A stretch of DNA of 64,000 nt from Theodoxus fluviatilis (Eukaryota > Mollusca > Gastropoda > Cycloneritida > Neritidae): assembly GCA_034096865.1 (NCBI GenBank), contig JAWQFJ010000604.1, forward strand, positions 32,501 through 96,500, read 5' to 3'. Positions 1 to 39,621 of the stretch are shown piece by piece. The notes below the pieces were generated by a model. It was not told the origin of the DNA. It did not search any database and saw only the letters and a list, made by a program, of their open reading frames with translations. Each line of letters opens with the position of its first letter. The stretch's first letter is position 1. The position numbers were made by a program, and so were the translations under genes.

Positions 1-640
1 TATGTATACATGCTTGCATGTGTGTATACTGTACACACACACACACATAGAAGAGTGTTTCTCCCACATGAGTGAGAGAAAGACAGCAAAAACAAGCTAG
101 AACTACAAGAGAAATAGCTGTGCATTGCTTCCTCCTCCAGAACTATTTTCCTCCCCCTACACCGGTAGTGGTGGAGGTGGTGGTGGCCTGGCTACAGTAC
201 AACCTACAGGAGAAGGCTGGTGCTGCTTGAGGATCTCTCCCTGAATCAATGTTTCATTGACTGGCCTGGCTAGACCTAATCACCCACTGGCAGCTCTAAA
301 TCCGGCAGTCTCCTAGGAGACCCAGTGCAGGGAGGCATCACATAAAGAGCTCACCCAAAAGGGGGTACCAACACACAACTACCCCAGCCTCCACCAAAAT
401 AGACAGACTGGAAGAAAGAATGTCTTTGACACCTCCAGGAAGAGAAGTGCACTGACCAATCTAGGTTCTGACACCCCAACATTACAAATCACAAACCAAA
501 CACACAATTTGAATGGAGTGATGTTTTATGTGTATGACTCCTGCAGCTGAGGAAATTTTTCTTGAACATCTGAGAGTGAAATCTCTACAAACTTCATTGA
601 CATATTTGACCAAATGCATGTTGTGAGCAACAGATTTAAG
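1..640. other. No gene seen
   Basis: Ordinary AT-rich sequence with a short (CA)n near 35-47 and a small GGT-type run near 165-185. I see no convincing coding exon or RNA gene. The short open frames are not conserved-looking. Confidence 0.5.
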
Positions 641-642
641 CA

Positions 643-784
<142 letters not shown>

Positions 785-785
785 C

Positions 786-865
786 GAAGAACAAACTTTT
801 TTTTACAAGGGTAGTGAATTAGGCAGTAGTGTCTTTCTTACATTCAGCCCTTGAGGCAAAATATG

Positions 866-868
<3 letters not shown>
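786..868 (-). mobile_element. Short LINE 3'-end fragment inside a GA microsatellite
   Basis: On the minus strand this stretch matches the 3' end of the LINE at 9592-11718. Both carry CAAGGGCTG or AAGGGCTGAATGTAAGA, a loop ending in CTGCCTAATTCA, then CCCTTG and an A-rich end with AGTTTG or AAGTTTAAT. About 65 bases are shared. The piece is 5'-truncated to little more than the 3' untranslated hairpin. (GA)n flanks both sides, as for the longer copy. A related SINE sharing this tail is an alternative. Confidence 0.65.
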
Positions 869-962
<94 letters not shown>

Positions 963-978
963 GGGGGGGGGGGGGGGA
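869..978. repeat. (GA)n microsatellite with poly-G tract
   Basis: A pure GA repeat followed by a run of about 17 G. Together with 645-784 it brackets the LINE tail fragment. Confidence 0.97.
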
Positions 979-986
979 AGGGGGGG

Positions 987-1630
987 ATGATACTGCTCTA
1001 TTTCACTGCATGATCAACAGACTTTATCAAACCCTATTCTCTGCACAGCCATGCTCTAGTTCAAGGTCTAGTGAGAAAATGGGACACCATAATTGAGTGA
1101 AGTTCTCTTGTGTTAAAACAGCGTTTGCACCCACACAGAGAAAAACAGTTACTGAATTACTTCAACACATTAAATGTGTATGCAGTCTGCAAAACTAATG
1201 CAGCATAGTAAAAACTAAACAGACCCTCAAACGTTGACTGCTGGTAAACAGGATGGCAGGGAGTTGGGTGTGGGTTGCAAGTTGACACTACTCAGGCCAG
1301 CTAATAACACAGAGAATGCATAATCATGCACTGGAGCACTTTGCACCAGTTTACTCTCAAGCACTGACATACATTCCGCCCCCATTGTTTGCCTGTCCTC
1401 TTCTAGTTGCAAATGGTTTCTTTAGTGTAATTAGATTTTCCACATCTTTCAGTGTGCAGTACAGAAGCAGTTTAGAAAGGGAATTCAAGATTGCAGTACT
1501 GCTTTCTTTCTTTTTTAACCACATAAAACTTGAGACAGAAACAGTAAGTGTACCAATGCACTAGCAGATGAACAGCCCGACGCTTTTTTCAATCCAGTGC
1601 ATGAAAAAGCAGTCAAGACTAGATCATCTA
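987..1630. other. No gene seen
   Basis: Unique sequence without a recognisable gene. Short open frames on both strands here resemble no family I know. Confidence 0.5.
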
Positions 1631-1635
1631 TAGCA

Positions 1636-1793
1636 TGTGTGTGCACATGTGAGTACACATGTGTACATGTGTCTGTGTATACGTGTGTGTATTTGTGTGT
1701 GAATGTGTGAATGTGTGAGTGTGTGCTGGTGTGTGCCTGTGTGTGCCTGTGTGTGTGTCTGTGCATGAGCCTGTGTGCGTGTGTGTGTGTGCA

Positions 1794-1857
<64 letters not shown>

Positions 1858-1868
1858 TGTGTGTGTTT
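1636..1868. repeat. (GT)n microsatellite with interrupted left half
   Basis: The left part is GTGT with frequent single-base interruptions (TGCATGTG, TGTGAATG, TGTGCCTG). The right part, about 1793-1868, is almost pure GT. Confidence 0.95.
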
Positions 1869-3847
<1,979 letters not shown>

Positions 3848-3849
3848 CA

Positions 3850-6800
3850 CCCCTCTTCTCCATTACACTACCCATTCCATTCACTTTCCCTATCCATCAC
3901 TCTGTTCCTAAGATATAAATAGACAAATAAAATTTCTTCCTCATTCAGGTCCCAATCCATCTTCTTTGTTCTTCTATTGGGCCCTTACCACAAATCAGTC
4001 TTTCAAATGCACTATTATTTCCGTTGCAGACTGCACAAGACTTCTTCACATATGAACCATCACCCATTACATATATATATGTGGCAAGCTGGGTTATGTA
4101 ACTACTCCAAAAACGCCAATGCATCTCATGACATTTGTAATGTAATCTTACAAAGCATGAATACTCCAACACTGTATTAGAGGTACTTCAAAGGGTGAAC
4201 ATCAGTCTGAATTCTGCAGGTAAAAACTACAAATCACACAGGTCTGTCACTTTAATACTGACAAAACATCCAAGTCACTTGACGACTTGTTGCTGCTTTC
4301 AAAATTTGGTTGTGGATACTGCATGGATTGTCAATATTTTTAACTTGGTCACACTATTCAGCCTCAGTTTTGTGTGAAATTCTGCACAGCTGTAACATCT
4401 GTCACATGCAGTTCTATAATGACTCAAAATAACCCATGCTTCTTTATGTGTTGTTTCCTCAAACTCTATCATAATCAAATTTCTCCCCAAAACTAGTTCT
4501 CCACTTAGCAGATAGAACAACACAAAACACACATCACTTTTGGCTGTGTAAGAATGCTACACTTTACTTCACAGAAGTGTTCAATACTTAAAGCCATCGG
4601 ATCTTCCGCATGCTTATCACTGTCCTCTTCTAGTTCTACTGTATGAGCGCTAGCAAGTTCAAGGAAGACATGTCTCTGGTGAATGTTCAGTGGATCGTGT
4701 AACACACATTACGACATGAGTTCTCGACTTCCTTCTCTTTATCTCTCTTGGGGGCGAGTAGATCAAGAAGGTATTGGTTTGTTGTTTACCTAGTAGTCAT
4801 ATAGTTCACCCACCCACTTCTTCCACACATCGCAGTTCGTATGAGGACGTTCCTAAAATGATGCGTTTCTTGGCTGTGAGGTTTAATCAAAGGAAGGATT
4901 AAATGCCCCTTGATTCAAAAGCTGAGGAAATGCCAACGATCCGTCGTAGGTAGAGAAAATACAGAGGTTGAAGGAAACGAAGTCAATGTATGATTGAAGA
5001 ATTATCGAACCGGTGGATCCAGGAATGACTTATTATAAACAGTAGGTCGAAGCATGTGCCTTTCACCTGATTCCGACATGTACAGACTAAAAGTGACGGC
5101 ACATAAATCTTCGATGTGTATGCATCCGAGTAGATTTCGCACACAAGTAATGGAGGAGGGCTACATGGGTTGCAACACTCAACAGCTTTCGGACAGTTGG
5201 CATGTAATCAGAAATGCGGAAATAGCCTCCCTTCGCACGGACTGACAACAGTACTGAAAAGGAGGGAGCCTGCCATCCCTATGGGCTCCCATTTAATCTA
5301 ATCTGGTAGTAGGTATACTTACATCTTTGCAAATAACTCCTAGACCCCAGAAGATGCCCCGATCTGACGCTAGTGACGAGAGATTCTCGTTTGTACTGAG
5401 CAGCCCGGCTGCACGATCAACAAAGATGGCGACGTAATGTAGTCTGATGTCATCATACGGGCACTTTAGCCGGGTGATCAGCTGAACCCAAAATGTGAGC
5501 CAAATTATAATGAGGAATCCCGATTTCTTGCTTTGCTCAAAACGCAGCTATTACCGATTATTTTTCGACAAGAATGAGTTAATGTCATACTTGAAGTTGC
5601 ATTCAAATCAGTTTCGTCATGGGAGAGGTCACAATCAATCGCTGGTTGATGTTGGTGTACGAGTCTAACTCTAAGGGGTTTGATGTGCGAACGTAATTGC
5701 CTTGCACTTGCAGTTGCAGCGAGGGGAAAAACTGCGATACCGTCAAATTTCGCACTTCTGCAGGAATTAGGAATACGTGTATTCAGTTCGAATTTGACAG
5801 GTCATGTTTGGCTGTCATGCAACACAACTACAACAATTGATACAAGATTTATAACAGATTTTATTTTTTTATTAAACTGTGACTAGTGAGTTTTTTTTTT
5901 CTTAAGCAACAATTATACGTACTTTCGGGAGAATGCGATCCCCCCACCCCATCTCCCTCCTAAAGTTAAAATACATCTTGGGAATTATCAAACACTTACC
6001 ACCCTGAGCCAACTGCACTTGATACATCGACTTTTGTCACCATAGTTTATATAACAAGTGCAGGTATACGTGCATGGTTTGTTTGTTGTTGTTGTTGTTT
6101 TATGCAGTTTAGGTAGGTTTTGTTAATCAAAGTATTCTAAGATAATGAAAGTATTAGAAGATGATGAGGAAACGAGATGGATATCGAGTGATATATGTGC
6201 ATGTTGGATGTATATGAGTTTTAAATCATTTTATATACCGGTAATTAAATTTCTATGTGTAGCAAAATAAATTACCTTTTGTTTTTCTAGCTTATCATGT
6301 GCTGAAGTAGAAAAAACACTTCGAGAAAACACTGAATTAAGTCAACAGCTAGCTCACTAAGTCATGTTTACATTTCTTTTACCATTGCATCATTATATTT
6401 TTCAAAAAACGTTTCCTTTATAAACATGCTTTTTTCCCCCTGGAATATGCACGAATGAATAAAAAGTATTTTGGTTGAAAAACATAATTGCTTTATCATT
6501 TTTCCTACGGTAGCCTTGTTTTCTCGTGCATGGTCACATAATTAATATGTCTCTGCATTAAACAGTAATTGATATTGTCAAAGTGCCCATCGAGCAAGGG
6601 CGAAAATAAGAAAATCCTCAGAAGATATAAACTTTTCCAGGGGAAAAAAATAAAACTTTCAATTAACATGCAACCTCTCACATACCATTACCCCTACATT
6701 CTCTGGGATTGTTTCCACTCTTTCAATACGTACCCATCCTTGTCATTTGATGTAGGCTCATTCCAATATCCGGGCCACGTCAACCCAAATCCATCCTAAG

Positions 6801-6896
6801 CCAATTACACTTTTTATTTTCCCTATCTCTCTAATTTTAGGAATCGAACTTCCCCCCTAAACTGCTGATGAACCAGTAGAGTTAAACACGGCTGGC
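3850..6896. other. Intergenic stretch; possible promoter-like patch near 5.4 kb
   Basis: No gene can be supported. Between about 4.7 and 5.6 kb the base composition is more balanced than around it. An AAGATGGCGACG sequence at 5425-5436 resembles a YY1-type promoter motif. A 66-codon minus-strand frame at 4505-4705 looks weakly protein-like but has no recognised family and no clear splice context. The rest, 5.8-6.9 kb, is AT-rich and featureless. Confidence 0.3.
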
Positions 6897-8917
6897 CCCA
6901 CCACCAACCCACATCCATGTCCACTACTCCCCATACCCCAACCCCACCCCCCATTCATGCCCACTGCCCCATCCCATCCCACTCCTCCCCATACCCCAAC
7001 CCCACTCCCCATCGATCCATGCCCACCACCCCATCCCATGCCACTCCTCCCCATACCCCAACCCCACCCCCCATCCATGCCCACCACCCCATCCCATTCC
7101 ACTCCTCCCCATACCCCACCCCCAATCCATGCATACCGCCCCATCCCATTCCATTCCTGCCCATACCTCACCCCCTATCCATACCCTCCCCTACCCATAC
7201 CCCAACCCCATCCTCATCCATGCCCACCCCTCCCCATACCCCACCCCCACCCCCCATCCATGCCCACTGCCCCATCCCATCCCACTCCTCCTCATACCCC
7301 AACCCCACCCCCATCCATGCCCACCGCCCCATCCCATTCCACTCCTCCTCTTACATCACCCCCTATCCATACCCCACCCCACCCCCTATCCATGCCCACC
7401 CCTCCCCATACCCCACCCCCGCCCCCTATCCATAATCACCCCTCCCCATACCCCAACCCCAACCTCCATCCATGCCCACTGCCCCATCCCATTCCACTCC
7501 TGCCCATTCCTCCCCCCCTATCCATACCCACCCCTCCCCATACCCCACCCCCACCCCATTCATGCCCACCCCTCCCCATACCACATCCCCACCCCCACCC
7601 ATGCCCACTGCCCTATCCCATCCCACTCCTCCCCATACCCCAACCCCAACCTCCATCCATGCCCACCGCCCCATCCCATTCCACTCCTCCTCATACATCA
7701 CCCCCTATCCATGCCCACCCCTCCCCATACCCCACCCCCACCCCCTACCCATGCCCACCTCTCTCCATACCCCACCCCACCCCCAATTCATGCATACCTA
7801 CCCATCCCATTCCACTCCTGCCCATACCTCACCCCCTATCCATAACCACCCCTCCCCATACCCCACCCCCACCCCCATCCATGTCCAACCCTCCCCATAC
7901 CCCACCCCCACCCCCCATCCATCCCCACTGCTCCATCCCATCCCACTCCTCCCCATATCCCAACCCCAACCTCCATCCATGCTCACCGCCCCATCCCATT
8001 CCACTCCTCCTCATACATCACCCCCTATCCATACCCACCCCTCTCCATACCCCACCCCCGCCCCCTATCCATGCCCACCCCTCCCCATACCCCACCCCCA
8101 CCCCCCATCCATGCCCACTGCCTCATCCCATCCCACTCCTCCCCATACCCCAACCCCAACCTCCATCCATGCTCACCGCCCCATCCCATTCCACTCCTCC
8201 TCATACATCACCCCTATCTATACCCACCCCTCCCCATACCCCACCCCCTATCCATGCCCACCCCTCCCCATACCCCACCCCCACCCCCCATCCATGCCCA
8301 CTGCCCCATCCCATCCCACTCCTCCCCATACCCCAACCCCAACCTCCATCCATGCCCCCGCCCCATCCCATTCCACTCCTCCTCATACCCCACCCCCTAT
8401 CCATACTCACCCCTCCCCATACCCCACCCCCGCCCCCTATCCATGCCCACCCCTCCCCATACCCCACCCCCGCCCCCCATCCATGCCCACTGCCCCATCC
8501 CATCCCACTCCTCCCCATACCCCAACCCCAACCTCCATCCATGCCCACCGCCCCATCCCATTCCACTCCTCCTCATACATCACCCCCTATCCATACCCAC
8601 CCCTCCCCATACCCCACCCCCACCCCCTATCCATGCCCACCGCCCCATCCCATTCCACTCCTCCTCATACATGACCCCCTATCCATACCCACCCCTCCCC
8701 ATACCCCACCCCCACCTCCTATCCATGCCCACCTCTCCCCATACCCCACCCCCACCCCCTATCCATGCCCACCGCCCCATCCCATTCCACTCCTCCTCAT
8801 ACATCACCCCCTATCCATACCCACCCCTCCCCATACCCCACCCCCACAACCTATCCATGCCCACCTCTCCCCATACCCCACCCCCACCCCCTATCCATGC
8901 CCACCGCCCCATCACAT
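6897..8917. repeat. 2-kb C-rich tandem satellite
   Basis: The plus strand is almost free of G and built from variants of CCATCCATGCCCAC, CCCCATCCCATTCCACTCC and TCCCCATACCCCACCCCC. Short units of about 45-50 bases group into a higher-order unit of about 183-191 bases: the CCCACTGC..CATCCCATCCC segment recurs at about 7924, 8115, 8298 and 8486. Because the C-rich strand almost lacks stop codons, all plus frames stay open for hundreds of codons (one of 758), giving Pro/His/Ser/Thr repeats. I read these as non-coding. The complementary strand is dense in GGGG runs with quadruplex potential. Confidence 0.95.
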
Positions 8918-11718
<2,801 letters not shown>

Positions 11719-12022
11719 TGAGAGAGAGAGAGAGAGAGAGGAAGAGAAAGAGAGAGGATGAGAGAGAGGATGAGAGAGAGAGAGGAAGAGAGAGAGAGGA
11801 AGAGAGAGAGAGGAAGAGAGAGAGGAAGAGAGAGAGGAAGAGAGAGAGGAAGAGAGAGAGAGGAAGAGAGAGAGGAAGAGAGGTAGAGAGAGAGAGGAAG
11901 AGAGAGAGATAGGAAGAGAGAGAGAGAAAGAGAAAGGACAGAGAGAGAAAGAGAAAGGACAGAAAGAGAGAGAGAAAGAACACAGAGAGAGGAGAGAAAG
12001 AACAGAGAGAGAGAAAGAGGGA

Positions 12023-12060
<38 letters not shown>

Positions 12061-12670
12061 AGAGAGAGAGAGAAAGGACAGAGAGACAGAGAGAGAGAAA
12101 GGACACACAGAGAGAGAGAGAGAGAAAGGACAGAGAGAGAGAAAGGACAGAGAGAGAGAAAGGACAGAGAGACAGAGAGAGACAGAGAGAGACAGGACAG
12201 AGAGACAGAGAGAGAAAGGACAGAGAGAGAGAAAGGACAGAGAGACAGAGAGAGAGAAAGGACAGAGAGACAGAGAGAGAGAAAGGACAGAGAGACAGAG
12301 AGAGAGAAAGGACAGAGACAGAGAGAGAGAGAGAAAGAACAGAGACAGAGAGAGAAAGGACAGGGAGACAGAGAGAGAGAGGACAGAGAGAGAGAAAGGA
12401 CAGAGAGACAGAGAGAGAGAAAGGACAGAGAGAGAGAGAAAGGACAGAGAGAGAGAGAAAGGACAGAGAGAGAGAGAGAGGACAGAGAGAGAAAGTACAG
12501 AGAGAGAGAGAGAGAGAGAGAGAGGACAGAGAGAGAGAGAGGACAGAGAGAGAGAGAGAGAGAGAGAAAGGACACAGAGAGAGAGGAGAGAGAGAGAGAG
12601 AGAGAAAGGACAAAGAGAGAGATAAAGAAAGAGATAGAGAACTGAAAGAAAGAAAAGGAAAGAAAGAAAG
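11719..12670. repeat. Degenerate purine (GA) array, about 950 bases
   Basis: GAGAGA interspersed with GGACAGAGAGACAGAGAGAGAAA-type units, GGAAGAGAGAGA and GGATGAGAGAGA units. The GGACAGAGAGA unit recurs many times in the middle. Three minus-strand frames run through as Ser/Leu-rich repeats because the CT-rich strand lacks stops. It meets the 5' truncation point of the LINE at about 11719. Confidence 0.93.
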
Positions 12671-12814
12671 TGTGGACAGTGAGCTTGTAGCTGTAGAACT
12701 ACATTTGCAAATACTAAACAAGAGGGCTCTGAACGCGAGTCGCCAACAGCGCTCACAAGCTTAATTAACAGCTCTTAGTTGTTCTTGTGCCTAAAAACGC
12801 ACACAACAACAACA

Positions 12815-13092
12815 GCAACACGACACAGAAAGGACGAAAAGAAAGACAGAAAGAAAGGACGAAATGACACAAGAAGAGACGCAAGAAGGGAGGAAAGAAA
12901 GAGAGAAAGAAAAAAAGAGTGAAAGAAAGAAAAGTAGATAGCAAAGAAAGAGAGAAAGAAAGAAAGAAAAGTAGATAGCAAAGAAAGAACGAAAGAAAAA
13001 AAAGTATATAGCAAACAAAGAAAGAAAAGTAGATAGCAAACAAAGAAAGAAAAGTAAATAGCAAAGAAAGAGAGAAAGAAAGAAAGAAAGCT
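12815..13092. repeat. Purine-rich minisatellite (GAAA with GTAGATAGCAAA units)
   Basis: Repeats of AAAGAAAGAAAAGTAGATAGCAA with variable GAAA numbers between them, about five copies from 12930 on, preceded by looser GAAAGA and GGAC sequence. Together with the preceding array it makes an almost continuous 1.3 kb purine strand. Confidence 0.85.
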
Positions 13093-13166
13093 TCGTTTGT
13101 GGTTGCGACAACATGGCAAAACAAAAACAAAAGGGTCGGGAGGTAGGCCTGACAGTTTTCCTTTTC

Positions 13167-13171
<5 letters not shown>

Positions 13172-13249
<78 letters not shown>

Positions 13250-13250
13250 T
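13172..13250. repeat. (CA)n microsatellite
   Basis: About 75 bases of nearly pure CA with one AA interruption. Confidence 0.97.
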
Positions 13251-14865
13251 GAGGACATACTGAAATTGCGCACATATGTGTTCTTTGGTAGAAGTGAATC
13301 AGATGAATGACCTGATAAAGTTCGAGGAATGTGAAATGTTAAAAAATGGCATAGGGACGGGAAGTGAAATGACTGAACGAATGGACAACGTACGACCTCA
13401 ATCGTATACATTCTCATTTTTATAGCAATTAAGTTGACACAAAAGAGCAGTCTCTCTCATGCTCACACCCACCCACTTCCCTCACCCCCTTCCCTTATCC
13501 CATCCTTTCATCAAACACCCCCACCCCCACCCCACACCCCTACCTTGCGCACTACAGAAATGACTGGACTTTTGTGTATTGTCAAAGATTATAGGTTACC
13601 TATAATCTTTGGTATTGTGCAGGGTGGGTGGGTGATAACGATGGAATGCGAGCTGAACGAAACATAAGTTGTCTCCCTTGTTCCGAGTGTCTGTGATGCG
13701 CGCGCGAGCGTGCGTACGTGTGTGTGCGTTAGCGCGCGCGAGCGCAGGTGTGCGTCTGCGCGCACATGCATGCGTGCGTGTGTGTGTGTGCATGCTGTGG
13801 TGTGAGTACGTGCGCGCGCGATTGCGTTTTCTATGAATTACAGCGTTAAAGCATGTTAAACAGCGCTCTGAAGAGAATTATGACTCACATAGTTTGAAGG
13901 AAAGGTTTTGCGACGTTTAAATTCCATAGTTCAAGCATGTAGCATTACTTGTGGCAAAATCATGACAGTTTCTTTGAAAAGGTCACTTTTTACCTCGCCT
14001 TACCCTATGATGGGTACCAAAAATATAGGCTTTGATATCGATAATCGATTCTTGAGTGCAGCATTCGATTAAGGGTGGGATGGGAGGTGAGTTAAACTTC
14101 ATGCATGGGGCAAGAAGCCGTATATCAGTGGAAGCAAAGGAGTATCGTAGGCTTTTGGTTTTGGTAATCTTATTATCTAACCATGCAAGTCCCCTCTAAG
14201 CAGAGCAAGGTTGCCCTCGTCCAACCCTAGCTCTAACTGAACTGTGTTGGCTGTAGCAATTATGCAAGTCTTTGGGTGAAAACTGCGGCTAGGGAGCCGT
14301 AATGAACATCGCTATGCATGACGAGTCACCAAGAGCAATATATTTGCAACTCTCAGCAGCTTGATGTGTGTGGTGCAGGCCATCTGTCATATCCTGTCAT
14401 TTAATCACTGAACGGGCAATGTTGTGCAAAGTGAGTACAAATATACTTCAAATCTTTTCCTCTTTTCTTAAAGAAATAAATTGTAGGTTAAACACTACTT
14501 CAAATCATTTTCATTACAATGGGCTTTATTGTGTCATGAACAACATCATTACAACAATAAAGAACAGCATGAAATAGTCATAAACATAACATAATATCAC
14601 AACTGTGGCAAATGCTGAATCAGAAACATGTACAGAGATCTGGGAAACTGAAAATTATGTGAATCTATTCAGAGATGTTGGACTAATGCAGACTTCTGTT
14701 CAAATGCAAAATACAAAGCATGAGTGATGACAAAGAATGGGGAAACTGTTTACACTCATGACAGACAGGCAGAAACAGACAGTGCTGTTGATTTCACATT
14801 GCTCCTCTAAAGTTCTTGCACTTTATGTACACTCTTTCAGAGCAAACCTATCCCTCAAAAAACAA
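13251..14865. other. No gene seen; hairpin and alternating purine-pyrimidine tract
   Basis: No coding exon is supported. At 13583-13611 a perfect inverted repeat has 13-base arms (CAAAGATTATAGG) around a 3-base loop. At about 13696-13822 there is a long alternating purine/pyrimidine tract (GCGCGCGCGAGCGTGCGTACGTGTGTG type) of the kind that can adopt Z-DNA. Confidence 0.6.
14525..14530 (-). terminator. Candidate polyadenylation signal downstream of period
   Basis: AATAAA on the minus strand (TTTATT on the plus). By eye it is the first canonical signal downstream of the period stop codon, about 3.2 kb away. A 3' untranslated region that long is plausible for a clock gene but unproven; a non-canonical signal nearer the stop could be used instead. 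Confidence 0.35.
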
Positions 14866-14875
14866 CAGCAAACAA

Positions 14876-14946
<71 letters not shown>

Positions 14947-17753
14947 ATGTCCCCCCTCCCTGAAATAATCACATTGAATAAATGAGAGCTTTTGATACAA
15001 GAAATATTCATCAATTAAAATTGAGTTGGTGTTTCACACTGAGTTCATGTCTTCAAGTCACAATCAACAAGAAAAAAAACAGATGTTCATGCTCTTAAAA
15101 AAAATTCAAAGTTAATTTTGAGCAACAATATGTCTTCTTAAAAACGCATAACATTCAAGCACAAACAGATTTACAAATGAATCCCAGCAGTATAGTATTG
15201 ACTAGATCAATCCCTGCTATGGAGGGTTCGAACTCGACACGCATTCTGTTTCAGAACAGTGGAAATCCAGAGATTTGTAAGAATATTATGCAAGCAGAAT
15301 TAATTCCTGGATACATTCAGCTTGCTATGGAAACACTGCATGGGGTGCCAGTATCTCTTGTCTGTTCATCTGTCTTTTTTTTCACTGGGGAGACCTTCAC
15401 CCTCAGCTTCTGTATTCCTCACCTTAGCTGGATGAAGAGAAATGATACCTACAGTGGGCCTGGAGGAGAGTGTAGATGACAAAAACTGTGTATGCTGTAG
15501 CGCCTGTTGCGTGGCAGATCAAAATAAAGAAGCCACAGGTCAACACCCAATAGATTTACAGATCTACAATACATTTCTAAAATGCACGAAAGAAAGAAAG
15601 AAAAGCTGCTCTCTGGTGGCTCCATATCTGTATTAAGGCTACACTTAGCAACACTGACATGCGAAGTCAAACCAATGTACACATATCAACAGTTCACAAC
15701 CAGCTCCCCAGCAATTCATATTCTTTCTCTGAGTCTCTGTCAGTCTGTCTCACCCATCCATCTCTCTGCAAAAAGCTCTTCATTAAATGGCTTAAAAAAT
15801 ACTTACAATGTACAAGATGAAATTGAGAACAGAAGCATGGAATGTGCAGAAACGTTGAATTTCCAGCCAGATACATAAGGAAATGTTGAATTCCAAGCCA
15901 GAAAGAGGATTACAGAACAGCAAATTCAAATAACAACACATTTTTAAAAAATTCTTAGTATCCTATTAATTTTGGATCTCATTTGCTCCAAATTCTTAAC
16001 AAGAAAGTTGGAATTACAACCATTTGCATGTGAGATAACACCAGCCCATTGCAATCACAATTACAGAGGATGAACAAACTCAACTCACAAACATTATACT
16101 AATTCAAATGAATTGCTTATTTCTTTCTCTTGAATAACACCAGTTTAGAAAGCTGTTGTGCAAATTGAACACCTAACTGAGTACCTTGATAGATGGGTCA
16201 AAATGGGGCACAATATTTTTCTTACAATTCTCACTGACACAAAAATACACTTTTCTCTTCCTTCATCATTTGCATGATTTGGTAACACAGTGTTCACTTT
16301 ACAGACTTTTTAAAAATACAAGTAATTATGATTAACAATTAACACTTTTAATGTGAATGCAACAATACATTAAAATCACCAGTACTCCTTAACACAGTAA
16401 ATCAAAGTTTGGTGGTGACAAAACTACCCCAAAAGGCATATTTTAAAGACACTGCAAAGTATTAATCAATAAATTTCATATAAATACACACAGAGACTTT
16501 CATGGCTTCATTAAAATCAACATGAATATAGTTACATATTTTTCATCAAATGCTAAAATATTTATCTTGAGCATTCTGAGCTTTCTTATGTTAAAATACT
16601 TCAGAGTAAAAAGAAACAAAAACAAATAACCCTACAAAACTGATCTCGAGTATCCAAAATAAAGATAAAAACCACCCAAAGAAGAGAAATCCTAAATCAG
16701 CTGATGCAACTCCATCCACACACATAGCTGCCTTTAAGGAGAGACCTTTGAATTTCATTCAGAAATAGTATCTATTTTTTTTTAAACAGCGACAAGAGTG
16801 GCATCTTTCGCATGGAAGATGATCTAAAAATGGCTTCCGTGCATTCAGACCCACATGCACTGCATGCACATGTGCGCGCACACACACACACGCATGCATG
16901 CACACACTCACACATACACATACATTAGATCACTTGGTTACACACATACATCCATAGTTGCACTTCTACTGACCAAGCGTCATGACTCTGTGTAGAATGT
17001 CCATGAACGAAGAATGGCATAATGTTATAGTAGCAAGTTCATTACTACCAAAGTACTAACCACAGAGTCATGGTGATGACTGGAGGGTCAACACTATTTC
17101 AACACAGAACATCCTGTCCACAGTCTCAGTCCACCAACATCAGCACTCTCAGAGAACCAACCAGCTTCCCTGGCTTGGGAAGAATCTATTGCCACTTACA
17201 AGTGGCAACAACAATGAAAGATACTTTGATAAATCAATTCCTCGCACAGCCAAGCCAAGGCTGAGCCCTAGTTCATCAACGCAAACTACAATGTACGAAG
17301 ACACAGATCTGCACAATTAGTATTACTCCACGTACATCACAGCAAATTACGCATTCAGTTTTGAAGTTCTTTTGTTTTCTCAGAGGCACTGTCAATCAAA
17401 ATGTGACTTGCAACAATGAAATAACAGCTCCGAGCACTCTGGGCTCCATGGTACACTGCCGAATGACTTATTAGCTTGTCTTCAGTGTACTCTGATCTTT
17501 TGTGGAAGGCTCCTGTTCTTCAACTTCTTTCCTCGCGTTGACAGTAAAATAAAAAATTGGTCCACCATCCCAGGACTTCATTAATCAAACACAATGCAGA
17601 AGTCAGTAGGTGTTCTTCAGTTGGGAGTCCCCAGTTGTTGCAAGTCACTTTCTCCAGGGGAGGTTTGCACATGCAGCTGGGACTGTACAGCACCAAACAC
17701 AGGATTGTTTGCAACTTCGCATCCACCACTTCAGTCAGCTGGTCACCCAGCTC
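14531..17753 (-). other. Probable period 3' untranslated region or 3' flank
   Basis: AT-rich sequence after the period stop codon, without further coding exons on the minus strand. It contains a (CA)n tract at 14881-14943, a shorter CA/CATG tract at about 16873-16922, and many ATTTA pentamers at 16.1-16.8 kb that would be AU-rich elements if transcribed. Where the transcript ends is not resolved. Confidence 0.4.

Positions 17754-39621
<21,868 letters not shown>

Noticed and set aside
4505..4705. A 66-codon minus-strand frame with a plausible amino acid mixture
   Set aside because: No family recognised, no clear acceptor or donor, and no neighbouring exons; kept only as a remark.
5054..5245. 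A 63-codon plus-strand frame
   Set aside because: No motif or homologous pattern; length is within chance expectation for this sequence.
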